This document shows, piece by piece, positions 1 to 11,110 of a stretch of DNA of 64,000 bases (positions are counted from its first letter, which is position 1; each line of letters opens with the position of its first letter). Source of the stretch: Solen grandis (lineage: Eukaryota > Mollusca > Bivalvia > Adapedonta > Solenidae); contig CM037783.1 of assembly GCA_021229015.1 (NCBI GenBank), positions 2,262,725 to 2,326,724 of the forward strand, read 5' to 3'. The translations under genes and the position numbers were made by a program. Under the pieces are notes generated by a model, which was given only the letters and a program-made list of their open reading frames with translations, did no database searches and was not told where the DNA came from.

Positions 1-154
1 CATTAAGTTCACTAGCGTCACGCCAAAACGACACCAAAAAGTAACACGTAGAATTACAAATATTATGAACAAAAATGTTCTTAATAAAGGTGTATAAGAA
101 GGATACATCGCTCATACTTATTTTAAACACTGATTAAAACGAATCTTGCTTTGA

Positions 155-187
<33 letters not shown>

Positions 188-423
188 ATATTTTATATGG
201 CGGTAATGCATTCCTTCTCGCCCAATACCATATATATATCTTACAATTATTTTTTTTCTTCAAAACAAATGCCTTTTTAACAGGTTAGATGAGCATGACA
301 GCATCTGGAAAATAACGATTTATTAATTTAATCATACTGATTCGGAGGACCACAGATCAAGCGTATTCACTGCAGGAAGTATTTGATTCATTTTATCTAA
401 ACTGACAACTCCTTTTCTAATAT
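1..423. other. Gene-free AT-rich flank with poly(A) run
   Basis: No open frame, RNA gene or recognisable element is visible. The only distinct structure is a run of 31 A at 156-186, which could be a retroposon tail, but no element body can be recognised next to it. Confidence 0.6.
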
Positions 424-541
424 ATGTTGACACTCACTCAGCCCTTCACCGCGTGGATTCGAATCCCGTCAGGGTCATTCGGATTTTCATGTGAGGAAGC
501 CTTCCAGGTCGGTGGTTCTACCCGGATGCCTCTGTGCATTC
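424..541 (+). mobile_element. SINE family A, partial, cut by assembly gap
   Basis: The block reads from just upstream of a tRNA B-box-like stretch (GGATTCGAATCCC, about 456-468) through the conserved core with GAGGAAGCC, and ends at the N gap. The same core occurs in reverse orientation at 13,215-13,472 and 45,786-46,020. The A box is missing, so this is a fragment. Confidence 0.8.
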
Positions 542-641
542 NNNNNNNNNNNNNNNNNNNNNNNNNNNNNNNNNNNNNNNNNNNNNNNNNNNNNNNNNNN
601 NNNNNNNNNNNNNNNNNNNNNNNNNNNNNNNNNNNNNNNNN
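542..641. other. Assembly gap (100 N)
   Basis: Exactly 100 undetermined bases. The gap lies inside a SINE copy, so the missing part is probably repeat sequence that broke assembly. Reading frames crossing it are meaningless. Confidence 0.99.
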
Positions 642-1009
642 AAGGAACAGAATAACACAAACAGTAACAGTACTACTCGTAGACTGACGGTGGAATATAG
701 TTCATATAATGGTGGCAAATAGGTATAATACCCAATCAATATGTCCATACACAAAACAATAAAATGGATACACATATTATGTTGTTTTTTTTTTTTTTTG
801 TTTTTTTGTAAATATACTTGGTTTTAGAATAATATTCATTCAAGTATTGTTTGAACAGTTTGATGTACATTCTATATTTCGAAAACTTCAGGAGATTGCT
901 TGCAGTCGAATCAAAAATATTCTTGAAAGATAAATGGTTTTCTTTCTATACCTTTTTTTTTGGCTCTATGGCGAGCATCATTTCAGTATATTTAGGATTT
1001 GTTGTTGTA

Positions 1010-1135
1010 TTGGGGTTTACCGTCGCTGCGATAGTATTTCAATCATATAGCGACGTCCAGCTAATTACAGGTGGAAGAAGACCCCGAGTACACCTAGGTA
1101 CCCGGGTAGAACCACCGACCTACCGCAAGCCATTT
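1010..1135 (-). mobile_element. SINE family A, 3' part
   Basis: This carries the family A core in reverse orientation (GACGTCCAGCTAATTACAG near 1,053, then ACCCGGGTAGAACCACCGAC). It stops before the tRNA-like head, so it is 5' truncated relative to the element. The apparent open frame across it is translated SINE and not a gene. Confidence 0.85.
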
Positions 1136-2050
1136 AGGATTTGGGCATAATATAGAGTTGCCTTACTGCCATAATACATCAGGTCATATTATAATGGCAC
1201 CGGAAAGAATATATGCTGAACGACAATCTAGTATGTTTTAGTTTTAGTGTAGCCTACTTAAAACCTGTCCCCGGTCTTCGCCAGTCTCCGAGACCGGCTG
1301 ATGCCTGAGACCGTACAGGAGAGTAAGTTAGTTGTTGTAGCTAACTTGTGGATGGATACATTTTTTTATCAAATTAAAATATTTATACGCATTTCATTTC
1401 AATCAGTTTTGAAATTACATTCTGTAATTACTGTTGTGCTTTTGTCCCAATAGGCCCATTCTTTCCCAGTTTCAGGAAAAATATGACGAAACAAAGCACC
1501 ATGTCATGTTTGTATGGTATGATATCGCATTTGAGGTAGCATTAAAACTCTTTCATAATCCCATTTCTCAAATGTCTGAAATAAGGTATGTCGGGTGATA
1601 AAATCCTACAAATGTATATACATGTTTCCGGGGCTATCTAACTGGATACATATGCATTCAAAACTCTGCATGTTATAGATAGTATTTTTTATCAAATATA
1701 CGGTGCTTAACAGCGTGGAAATTCCATAGAATAAACAAATGATTGTATTCATAAAGTACAACTTTATTAATACGTAAACATATCAAAATATGATACATAT
1801 TTTATACTGAGATATTTAAATACCATTGAAGACATGTAGGCGCAATTGCCCTTTCAGCGAATTAAGGTTCTGGAAGTGTGTTTTCTGGTAATTTTAGGAA
1901 CCACAGATGTCAGCTACATGTAAGCAGCTCATATTGCAAAAATTAAATGTGCAGCGAATTTGCGAACCACGCAACCTTTATAAAAAGCAGATAGCCGTTT
2001 TAAATCCCTCTTGTGAACTTTTATGAAAATGTTAAAATCAGGTCAAGCTA

Positions 2051-2260
2051 TAATTCGAATTTAATTGCTCCCCATGCTTTAGGCATAGTACTGAATATTA
2101 ACACAATTGTTCCTACGAGATATTTCGGTAGCTCGTTTTTTGTGTGTGTTTTTTTCTGTTTATCAATCTGGCAGCAGGACATTATGACTTTATATTTGCT
2201 TTGTTTGAAAGAAGCTTCCAACGAAAGAAGTATTGCGGATGATGGAAAGTAATCGCCTCT
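2051..2260 (-). pseudogene. Copy A exon 10, likely last coding exon
   Basis: An open minus-strand frame of about 70 codons contains SKYKVIMSCC, ELPKYLVGTIVL and STMPKAWGAI, and stops at 2,048-2,050. Copy B keeps KYSVIKYCG, ELPKSLTRTIVL and PKA, then a stop, with a frameshift between the first two. An acceptor-like TTTCACAG lies upstream near 2,297. Because both copies stop soon after PKA, this may be the natural 3' end of the gene. Confidence 0.5.
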
Positions 2261-2704
2261 TTAATTATAGAGGTAATTGTCTTCAATAAAAGTCTGTGAA
2301 ATGAAGACAATAGCTGGTAACATCTATTTTTTTCATTTCGTTTCTTGCTTGGAATTCTTATAAAATATTTGAGTTTATTTAATTATGTTTCCCTAGTATA
2401 AAAATTCATGTTTTCACTGCAATAATATTAAACCTCATTCACCCTGAGGAACCTCTCCAGCTAGCTGCGGTAGATCTGCGGTTAAACCTAGTGTCGTAAA
2501 ATAGCTGTAAAGAGTACAAGAAGCTCACGTGCAGTTCATACTTAATTCATCATGACAGGCCATGTCCAACTCAGTCCGAACGCTGCAATATGGATACCTA
2601 TCCCATGGTCGGGACTATAGGTAATCAAAATATGTCTCTAGTCTCCCTTTATGTATCACCATGACCTTCACCGTCTACTAACAAAGAGAACTAGAGATGC
2701 CTGC

Positions 2705-2917
2705 ATCTGCATCACCGAATCATGATTAGACGACACTATGTCTGACCAAGAAATTCATATACCGAAGTATTGTATACAACGCAAGGATAGGAACCGCAAT
2801 AGGGGTGGAGTGTTAAATTATATTTGGCAGGATCTTCCCTTTAATGAACGAACATACCTCAATCATGAAGATCTGGAAGCCACTACCTGGATTGAATTGA
2901 TTTTACCAAAGACTTAA
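2705..2917 (+). pseudogene. LINE endonuclease remnant
   Basis: The frame reads ICITES, a stop, then DDTMSDQEIHIPKY, RKDRNRNRGGV, and DLEATTWIELILPKT before a stop. These are the typical blocks of an APE-type LINE endonuclease: SWL.D-like, IPGY/RKDR..GGG and LE..W.E. The fragment covers only the middle of the domain. Confidence 0.8.
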
Positions 2918-3150
2918 CCCATTAGTCATTTTCAAGATTTTGAGACAATTTTAATTGGAGTATAAATACAAATGTCCAAGGAGAAAAATCATGTCCACTT
3001 TTCAAAAGTTTCAAGTCTTTTATTAAAATGTTCTAAACAACTGCTTTCTGATTTCACACGAGTATGATAATATAGCTTTGCAGCTATTTTTTTATATCTT
3101 CTCAATCTAGTGTTTTAACTACATGTTTCAGTGATCATTCTTTTAATATT

Positions 3151-3414
3151 TTGTACAAGGAAAGTGTCCAAAACTGTTATCGGTTGTCACAATACTGTAA
3201 CAATGCGTTGTTTAAAAAATACAGTAAAGAATGCTATATAGCCTGTCTGTTATCTAAGGATTTGAACTCTGTCTTATTAAGTAATGATGTTACAGAAGCA
3301 TGGAATCACTTTAGAAATCTTGTTATGTCTGCTGTAAACAATCTTGCTCCTGTTAATCAAATTATAATTAAGCAACGAAATGAGCCCTGGATAACTTCTG
3401 ATAGTTTATCTTAA
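3151..3414 (+). pseudogene. LINE linker between endonuclease and RT
   Basis: An open stretch of 87 codons contains AWNHFRNLVMSAVNNLAPV and NEPWITSDSL, matching the usual linker pattern (W..F...F..V.D..AP.....R..PW). It is followed by a second fragment at 3,441-3,659 (lysine/arginine-rich, with ALWSSLKQLG). Confidence 0.75.
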
Positions 3415-3973
3415 ATCCAGAGGGAGATATCTTTAAATCAATGCAAATATTTTCAAACAAAAGAAAAAATACTATTTTTAGATCTTTAAGAAACAAAGCT
3501 CAAATTGCAATATCTGAAGCAAAACAAATTATTTTGCAGAGCAACTTGATCAAAACTAAATACGATTATAACGCCTTGTGGTCATCACTGAAACAGCTGG
3601 GATTACATACAAAACGGGTCATCTTCTTTAAAAACCCATATTTCTCTAAAAATAAATGATACAAGAAAGTAACATCAGAAAAGGTTTAACCAGTTCTTTA
3701 CAACAGTGCTCTAAGCCTGTTGAAAAATTATCAAGTAGTTTACAAAAGTTTGGTCTTAATCTTGGCAAATTTTTTTTATTTAAAAAAGGGGTCCGCATGG
3801 ATAGTATTTCATTTTCTATTGTATCAGAGAATGTAGTGTTTAACCGTTTGATAGCTTAAGTGTTAATTAAGCAACTAGGTAAGATAAAAAACCCTCTCGT
3901 TTTTTTAAAGATGGTGCTTCAGTTTTAGCTAAACCTCTGTCACATTTCATTAATTTGTCTTTGCTACAGGGAG

Positions 3974-4505
3974 ATGTTCCTGATGATCTCAAATCAGCTA
4001 GAGTTTTTTCCCCTTTACGAGAAAAGTGATAAAACTAATGTGGGTTATTGCAGGCCTGTTTCTATTCTGAGTGTTGTTTCCAAAATATTTGAAAGAGTTG
4101 CCTATGATCAAATCTATTCATATTTTACTAATAAGATGTTTTATGAGTTTCAGACTGGTTTCAGAAGAATTTTTTTAACTGATAATTGGTTATGTCAGCT
4201 TACTGATTTATTAGGCTTGAAATGGATAAGGGCAATATGGTCGGAATGGTACTTCTTGAGTTACAAAAAGCCTTTGATACTGTTGATCATTTAATTTTTG
4301 TATGAAACTTGAAAACTCTGGCCTCGGCAATGCCATTCAGAGATACTATAAATCATATCTCACAAATAGGACACACTCAGCCTGTTCTCGTATCACATGT
4401 GGCGTGCCCCAAGGCTTAATATTAGGGCCTTTCTTATTTTTAATATATGTTAATGACATGCCAGATGTTGTCAAAATAATAGTGTCAGGCAAAAACAAAC
4501 AATAA
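3974..4505 (+). pseudogene. LINE reverse transcriptase remnant, catalytic core damaged
   Basis: Two frames carry RT pieces: CRPVSILSVVSKIFERVAYD (motifs 1-2), then [13 protein letters not shown] (motif A) and [20 protein letters not shown] (motif B). The motif A aspartate expected in L-D-L-Q-K-A-F appears as glutamate. The YADD box (motif C) is missing: the frame goes from VND.. directly to VSGKNK, suggesting a deletion. Frameshifts occur near 4,295. Confidence 0.8.
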
Positions 4506-4579
4506 GTAGAAAGGCTTCTAACAAAAGATCAAAACTAATTAATTCGATTTTTACTTGATAATAACATTTCTCTTTATCT

Positions 4580-5262
4580 AGGCAAGACTGACTCCATTTA
4601 ATTTGGATCAGCCCATAAAATCAAGTCAGATTCAAGTATTGAGGTTACATGTAACAACACTGTTAAAATATTTAGGCACCACGATCAAATTTTGTCTTTC
4701 AGTTAAATGGCCCAAAAATTATTAAAGAAAGCTAATGCGCGGTTAAAAAACCACTAAAAACTTCTGGTCATTTCGTTAATCCAATGCATTACGATTACGA
4801 TTGTTGTATTTGGTATCATGTTTTGAATAGAGTTTTGAAATAAAATCCAAACTAATCAGATATATTGATTAGTTTTGTCCAGATCTTGTGGAGTTCACAT
4901 TGGTCAAGATCATTTAAATTATTTGAATGGATACCAGTGCAGTAAAGAGTGGAACAACTCTATGCCATGTATTTAAAATCAAAATTAGTCTTTCTCCTCC
5001 TCTTGAGAGAACATTTGTGCCTAAAGATAGTGTTCACACTTACAACACAAGACTTAGTAGCAAAGGTGCATATGTTATCCCTACAGTAAAATCATTTGGC
5101 TCAAAAACAATCTGCTATAATGGCTCCAAATTGTTGAATTCATCGCCACAAACTTTCAAAGAAACCAAAGACATGTCTCATATTAAGTTTGCGTTTAAGC
5201 AACATCTTTTAAACAGTTTATCTTTTAATGTTCCCATAAAGCATTATTATAATCAGTATTAG
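4580..5262 (+). pseudogene. LINE C-terminal remnant
   Basis: The sequence contains GKTDSI, a stop, FGSAHKIKSDSS and VKYLGTTIK, then an open stretch at 4,927-5,262 with VHTYNTR, VKSFGSKTICYNGSKL and FKQHLLNS. This is the usual tail of such LINE ORF2 proteins (YNTR ... F.Y.G...WN.LP ... FK..L). Confidence 0.75.
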
Positions 5263-5267
5263 TTTTT

Positions 5268-6658
5268 AGCTCACATGAGCACAACGTGCTCAAGGTGAGC
5301 TTTTCTGATCGCCTTTTGTCCGGCGTCCGTCGTCCGTCGTCCGTACGTGCGTGCGTCCGTGCGTGCGTCCGGCGTCAACAATTGCTTCAAACAACATCTC
5401 CTCCTAAACGGCTTGGCCAATTTGAAAAATATTTTGCAGGAATGTTCCTTGGATGAAGCTCTACTAAAGTTGTATAAATGGTTCTGGTCCATCGCATAAT
5501 TAGGTCACAGGAGCTAAAAATAGATTTTAAAAATGAAAATTTAAAAAATCTTCTTCTCTGAAACCACAAGGCCTAGCCTTTTGATTTTTGGTATGTAGCA
5601 TCATCTTATGGGCCACTACCAAGATTGTACAAATCATAGCCCTATGGTGATAAATGACCCCGCACCAGGGGTCACTTTTTACATAGAGTTATATAGGAAA
5701 ATCTTAAAAAATCTTCTTCCATGAATGCATAAGGCCTAGAGCTTAGATTTTTGGTATGAGCATCATCTTATGGGCCACTACCAAGATTGTACAAATCATA
5801 GCCCTATGGTGATAAATGACCCCGCACCAGGGGTCACTTGTTTTACATAGAGTTATATAGGAAAATCTTAAAAAATCTTCTTCCATGAATGCATAAGGCC
5901 TAGAGCTTAGATATTTGGTATGAAGCATCATCTTATGGGCCACTACCAAGATTGTACAAATCATAGCCCTATGGTGATAAATGACCCCGCACCAGGGGCA
6001 CTTGTTTTACACAGAGTTACATAGGAAAATCTTAAAAAATCTTCTTCCATGAATGCATAAGGCCTAGAGCTTAGATATTTGGTATGAAGCATCATCTTAT
6101 GGGCCACTACCAAGATTGTACAAATCAAAGCCTATGGTGATAAATGACCCCCACCAGGGGTCACTTGTTTTACACAGAGTTACATAGGAAAATCTTAAAA
6201 AATCTTCTTCATGAATCCATAAGGCCTAGAGCTTAGATATTTGGTATGTAGCATCATCTTATGGGCCACTACCAAGGTTGTACAAATCATAGCCCTATGG
6301 TGATAAATGACCCCACACCAGGGGTCACTTGTTTTACATAGAGTTAAATAGGAAAATCTTAAAAAATCTTCTTCTATGAATCAATAAGGCCTAGAGCTAA
6401 GATTTTTGGTATGTAGTAGCATCTAATGGTTCATTACAAAGATTTTCAAAGTCTTGGCCCTACGGTGATAAATGACCCTGCGCCCAAGTCTTCTCTGAAA
6501 CCATAAGGCCCATTGCTTAGATATTTGGTGTGTAGTATTGTCAGGGGTAAAATGTTTTAGATTAAGTTATATCAGAATCCTTGTCTGTTTAAAAACCTTG
6601 ACATCAGTTGAAGCAATGGTACTCAGGTGAGCGATTCAGGGCCATCATGGCCCTCTTG
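5268..6658 (+). mobile_element. Pearl-like nonautonomous element (Helitron/Helentron type?)
   Basis: The element starts with AGCTCACATGAGC and a GAGCAC/GTGCTC hairpin, followed by a short GTCCG/TGCG microsatellite-like stretch (5,320-5,375). A core of about 165-bp tandem repeats comes next (5,520-6,510), and then a right flank ending in hairpin GGGCCATCATGGCCC (6,639-6,653) and TCTTG. Both sides are T-rich (TTTTT), and the whole sits at the 3' end of the LINE. This left flank, microsatellite, ~160-bp core and hairpin order is that of bivalve pearl elements and of DINE-1-like Helentron derivatives. No coding capacity is present. The relation is inferred from architecture. Confidence 0.75.
5520..6510. 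repeat. ~165-bp tandem repeats, core of pearl-like element
   Basis: Monomers begin at AGGAAAATCTTAAAAAATC near 5,694, 5,860, 6,026, 6,188 and 6,350, with degenerate partial units on both sides. Each contains TAAGGCCTAGAGC, CATCATCTTATGGGCC and GATAAATGACCCC. Inner units are nearly identical, outer ones diverged, as expected when unequal exchange homogenises the centre. Length and architecture recall the BIV160 bivalve satellite; homology was not tested. Confidence 0.9.
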
Positions 6659-6659
6659 T

Positions 6660-7430
6660 TTTTCTTCATTTCATATAATTTTTATTTTCCTTATTAATAG
6701 TGATTTAATTTTCGGATGCTATTGGATTTCAAAAAAATAATATTTATTTAATATTATATAACATTATATACAAACAAGATGTTAATTCGTAAAACTAGTT
6801 TTCTTACTAATCCCTTGTAATGTCTACCTGTTTAATAGATAAAGACTTCTGAATAAGTGTTAGAACCATTCAATAATTTGTGTTATGGTAACACTTTGAC
6901 CGTGATGAATATTGTGATATAAATTTTAATATATTGGGATATAAATTTTATAATGTAAACTGTAATTTAATATAGATAATATAATATGATATAAAATCAT
7001 TGACGAAAATATATGAAATACTGCCAATATCAACTATATACCGTACAAAATAAATAAACCGGAGATGCGAATTGGCAACAGAGGTTAGTATTTGCAACAG
7101 CAATTAGTGGTAACATACGTTGAATGACCAGAACAACAGTCTTGTTATAAACAAATTTGTTGTATAACCACTTATGTAACAGTGGCATAATCGAAAGCGT
7201 CTTATAGGGCCGATAAAAAAAAAAAAAAACGAGACACATTTGTGTCCTACGGTCTTCCTCGTAATTAGACGTCGTTGTATGATTAAATACAGTCACGGCA
7301 ATTGCTTATATCTCTGAGAATAAAGAGTGGAAGAAATAATGATATATTTCATTTATTTAATTTGCGTTTTAATTATCTATTTTGATTTCATCTTTCATAA
7401 TGTTAATGAAAACATATGTTTCTATGATGA
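6660..7430. other. AT-rich intron-like DNA of copy A
   Basis: No exon block, RNA gene or recognised repeat is visible. An A run lies at 7,217-7,230. Confidence 0.5.
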
Positions 7431-7439
7431 AAAATTCAT

Positions 7440-7590
7440 TCAAACAGGATGATATTGTTTGTAACTGGTGTTACTGTATATAGTGAAGTTCGATCGCTAC
7501 ATTCAGCCATTCATATTTCGTGTAGAATTAATGGTGTAGTTTTTTAATGCCTTACCATTTTTTTAACCTTATCTTGAAATAGTTATACAA
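7440..7590 (-). pseudogene. Copy A exon 9
   Basis: The minus strand reads CSDRTSLYTVTPVTNNIIL; copy B at 18,930-19,110 reads YTVTTVTNNIIV in the matching frame. An acceptor-like TTTCAAG/TTTTAG precedes both. The peptide is short and evidence is limited to the pair. Confidence 0.4.
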
Positions 7591-7807
7591 ATAAATATAG
7601 AAAATACAAAGTTTTTTCAAGTTTTCATTCGTAAAAGATTCGATCAATGCATGTTGCAAGACCTAGGACATAATCTTTCTCTTTTTATTTGACATAACCA
7701 TTTTATCTACATATAAATAGATACAAGCCAGACTGATATCGTATAATTTGCTTATGCAAATATGTTTTCATCTATTGGCGTTTAGATCTCGTTTACAAGC
7801 ATGTCTT

Positions 7808-7862
7808 TTATGTTCTCAGTACATCTCTGATCTATTATGTTCTCAGTACATCTCTGATCTAT
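7808..7862 (+). repeat. Short direct tandem duplication
   Basis: A unit of about 27 bases containing TCTCAGTACATCTCTGATCT is repeated twice head to tail. Copy B lacks an obvious equivalent. Confidence 0.85.
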
Positions 7863-8476
7863 AATTCAATAAAACGTGGCTCTTAAACCACTTATATTCT
7901 GTCGTGTGAATTCACTTCTTATTTTTTGGGGGTCAGCTACTTTTTTTTTAATTTACAGATTTGAATAATTAAATTTAATATTTGTACGTAAAGTACGTAG
8001 AGAAGATTTAACATGAATTGTTATTTTATGGCGAGCTTAATAACATTTTCCTGAACAAGTTTAGTAAAATTTGATGTGAAATGACAATTAATGTCAGATT
8101 CATTTTATCATATGACATACACACAATAAAGCGCGTTTATGACAACAACGAAATTGAATAAGCGGACATAGAACGAATTACTATTTGTTATCTTACACCA
8201 GAAAATAATTTCTTTTTGCTGAAAATAACGAATTAAAAACATTTTCAAAATCACAATCATGAATAATACATCTTTTCAATCAAAGTTAATTGCATCAGAT
8301 ACATTTAATCCATCTGTTTGAGTTAAAAATAATATGGATTTATATAATACACGCGTGTGACGCCTGATGTAATTCGACCTATACGTCTGAAATATAAAAT
8401 ATAAATGTGAAATACATGTGTATAAGACAATATGTGATTGTTATACGAAACCAGAAACAGCTGTTTAAGCATAATG

Positions 8477-8899
8477 TCATATGATTAATTTCGGTATGCA
8501 AATATACGTTTTACCATCAGATTCATCAATTGCTACGCATTTTATAATTGTACAAAGATACTTCTTAATATATTCAGATATATATATATCAAAGATGCCA
8601 AACATCAAACAAAAATTGTAGATGCTTGATATAAATGTAAACAATATCTGCCTTATCAGACCACTTAAATGAAAACGACTACAACGGTTATTCATTGCCG
8701 CAATATTCTGTTTTGCCAGTTTCTTAAAAGTCTCCAAGGAATTGATCTCAGAAATCTGATCAAAGTCACATATTTGGACAAATAATTCCAACGTTGATTC
8801 TGAGACAAGTGAAGCAATTTGACTATGTATTTCATGTAATGAGAGTCTGATTAATCTGCGACGTCTTTCATCACCGACAATAATTGCATCAGCATGTTG
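8477..8899 (-). pseudogene. Copy A exon 8, 140 open codons with membrane-like segment
   Basis: Between stops the minus strand is open for 140 codons. It begins HADAIIVGDERRRRLIRLSL, continues with a charged helical region (residues 20-70) and then a hydrophobic stretch (about 88-112, with LFTFISSIYNFCLMFGIF), and stops at 8,477-8,479. An in-frame stop lies just upstream of the first codon. Copy B matches the first 40 residues and then has a stop and frameshifts. This is the longest uninterrupted piece of the gene family here. A helical bundle followed by a membrane segment is possible, but no family is recognised. Confidence 0.5.
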
Positions 8900-9779
8900 T
8901 TATGCTGCTGCAGTCGAACAAGAAGTGTTCTACAGTGTACAAGTATCAAGGATAAACAGAATCAATTTCAGTCACATCCTTTACTTGCTATGAAATGTTC
9001 ATTACCAAATAATAGTTCAGTTATGCGGGTGACATTTTATCTACTTGTGATGGATAGAGTGTTGCTCAAATATTGTATGGAGCCTTAAGTTATTGTAATG
9101 CTACCCACCGCAGTCAATTATATTTGACACCGGGCAAACAAGATCTAAAATAATATATAACTATATGGCAATGCGATGCTAAAAACTGTCTCAGACAACC
9201 TTAACTGTATCAAGAATGATAGTATGTGCGTATGATAACTTGCATGTTTGCATTCATGGTTGAAAATGTATTTGTATGTACATGATTTTAACCTCGTGTC
9301 AAACCTATCCATATACTATTTTATACTTAGTGTGACCCACTTCTGAATGTACAAGTAGATAACGCTACATGGTCAAACTTAACTTTTCTTCAAAATGAAT
9401 TCGCCAAACCTACGTACAACATTTAAGTGCATTGTATATACATGCATCTTTATTAAAAACAAGCAGAGCCCGTCAGCATTTTTATTTGCTGAAAAGTACT
9501 TCTGGCTTTCAATCCTTATTCTTGATAATGATGAGACCAAATGTTTTACTCTTTTTTAAGACAAAACTATGATTCCAAAATTGAAAAATTATTTTACTAC
9601 AATACAATGAGTCAACATGCAGACAAAACACATTAAACGTGACTATTAACTCTATTAACTTTCCATGTCAAATTTATTCCGTCATTTCGTTCATATTCTT
9701 CTGGGAATAACGTTTTTGAACAGCTAGTACTACTTTCTACTTGATTACACTATATGAAATAACGATTGTTTTTGTTTTA

Positions 9780-10032
9780 TTAAGCATTTTAGTCTGATCA
9801 CCGCCTGAAGGGTGAAGTGATCTTTGCAGTAAAACGTGTATCGGGTCTTTTTGTCTTTTCACATCTTCGACACACGTGGTGTCATTACAACGTATTGGTT
9901 TTTCAGAAACAGTATATATCTCTATCGATTACCTGTTTAAATAGACATGTAAAGTGTTAATATTACCATTTTAGTGCAGGCTGATTTAAGAAGTAAGTCA
10001 TTAATGCGCAATAGAGTTTGCATTTATTAAAG
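9780..10032 (-). pseudogene. Copy A exon 7, sushi-like cysteine block
   Basis: An acceptor (AATTTCCCCAG ending at 10,033) opens the block on the minus strand. The first frame reads KCKLYCALMTYFLNQPALK and then breaks; a second frame resumes with TVSEKPIRCNDTTCVEDVKR. Copy B has the same acceptor and the same two pieces. Cysteine spacing and the C.NG motif in copy B recall a CCP/sushi module, which is an inference from pattern only. Confidence 0.5.
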
Positions 10033-10261
10033 CTGGGGAAATTGATAAAATTAAGCACTTAAACGGGTAATTAAGGTAAAATAAAGCTATACATAATCTA
10101 GGGCATTTTGGCGCGATATTAAATGGAACGATATCATTGGAACGATATCAAGAATTCGAGATATCTACTTGAAAGTAGTTCATAAATAAAGGAAATATAT
10201 AATACTGAAATATTAGCATATAAGTTGATGTATCTATTTATATCCGAACGTAAAGTGATTA

Positions 10262-11110
10262 CAGTGGTAACGCGATTCCTCGAGGTCGGACGGGATCTGA
10301 AAAAAAAAAACACTCGAATAATCGACTTATTCTAGGAATCATTTATGTGTCAAAATTCATTACATTTACACTTGTTGATACCTTAACATCGTCTTTTCAT
10401 TGATTATTTTGATACGTTTAGCCTTTAATAATACTGTATAAACATAATATATGTTTAAGAAAACAACAAAAAACAACAACACGATCATAACTTTCATTGT
10501 GAGAATTAAGTCAGAAATAAGTTCTTTTTTACCGATAATATGATTTAAAACCCTTTGTTTTAGTTTGTGTATATGGCGGCGTTGCGCACTTTTTACATTC
10601 CTGTAATAAACACTTATATCGTGGTTCTTCAAATTAATGATTACAGAGAAAAAGAACAAACAAACAATATCGGCTCTTTTAATGACAAATAATTAACCAT
10701 GCAGATCCGTCACAGTTTGCTACATGATCAGTAGGTGCGAAAATACTTCTACATGACCGTGTTGATATAATGATTCGCCAATGTACTCTAAGGAGGTTTG
10801 ACAATGGGTGAAAACAAAAAGAAAACCATCTCGACCAAGGTGTTAATTTAGGTGGTCATAGGGCCGGAGTATGGTTGTCAAGGAGATATAGATAGGTTTT
10901 GATATCGACTTCGAGGATCGCATAGAAATAACATAGGATATACTATCTAGGGACCAAGGACGGAGCTGGAGGAATCCAAAATCGCATGTTTAAAGAATCG
11001 CCCATAAATTTATATAGAATAAGAAGGGCTAAATCAAGGGACCGGGCTTGTAGCTCGAGCCACCGCCGGTATTCAATGAATCGCCACATTGAGGAATCGC
11101 GTGACCACTG
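10262..11110. mobile_element. 849-bp TIR DNA transposon remnant
   Basis: The ends are inverted repeats: CAGTGGTAACGCGATTCCTC on the left and its near-perfect complement (GAGGAATCGCGTGACCACTG) on the right, with one mismatch in 20. TA flanks both ends. Copy B lacks the insert: its sequence passes from the block matching 10,100-10,260 directly to the one matching 11,140 onward near 21,740. AATCGC/GATCGC words recur inside near both ends. No transposase is visible, so it is nonautonomous. A TA target would fit Tc1/mariner-type or related elements, but the superfamily is unproven. Confidence 0.8.

Larger units (their letters stand above)
2705..5267 (+). mobile_element. Decayed non-LTR retrotransposon (CR1/jockey-like group)
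   Basis: The parts follow normal LINE order: endonuclease remnant (2,705-2,917), linker (3,151-3,414), reverse transcriptase fragments (3,974-4,505) and a C-terminal region (about 4,580-5,262). Stops and frameshifts separate all of them, so no protein can be made. Motifs seen are CRPVSILSVVSKIFER, FDTVDH and GVPQG.ILGP. The 3' end is followed directly by the pearl-like element. The element has no counterpart in copy B. The clade call rests on motif style only. Confidence 0.85.

Noticed and set aside
424..722. Open frames across the first N gap
   Set aside because: They exist only because undetermined bases contain no stop codons.
5743..5964. 73-codon minus-strand frame
   Set aside because: It is the translation of the ~165-bp tandem repeat, with the same peptide appearing twice.
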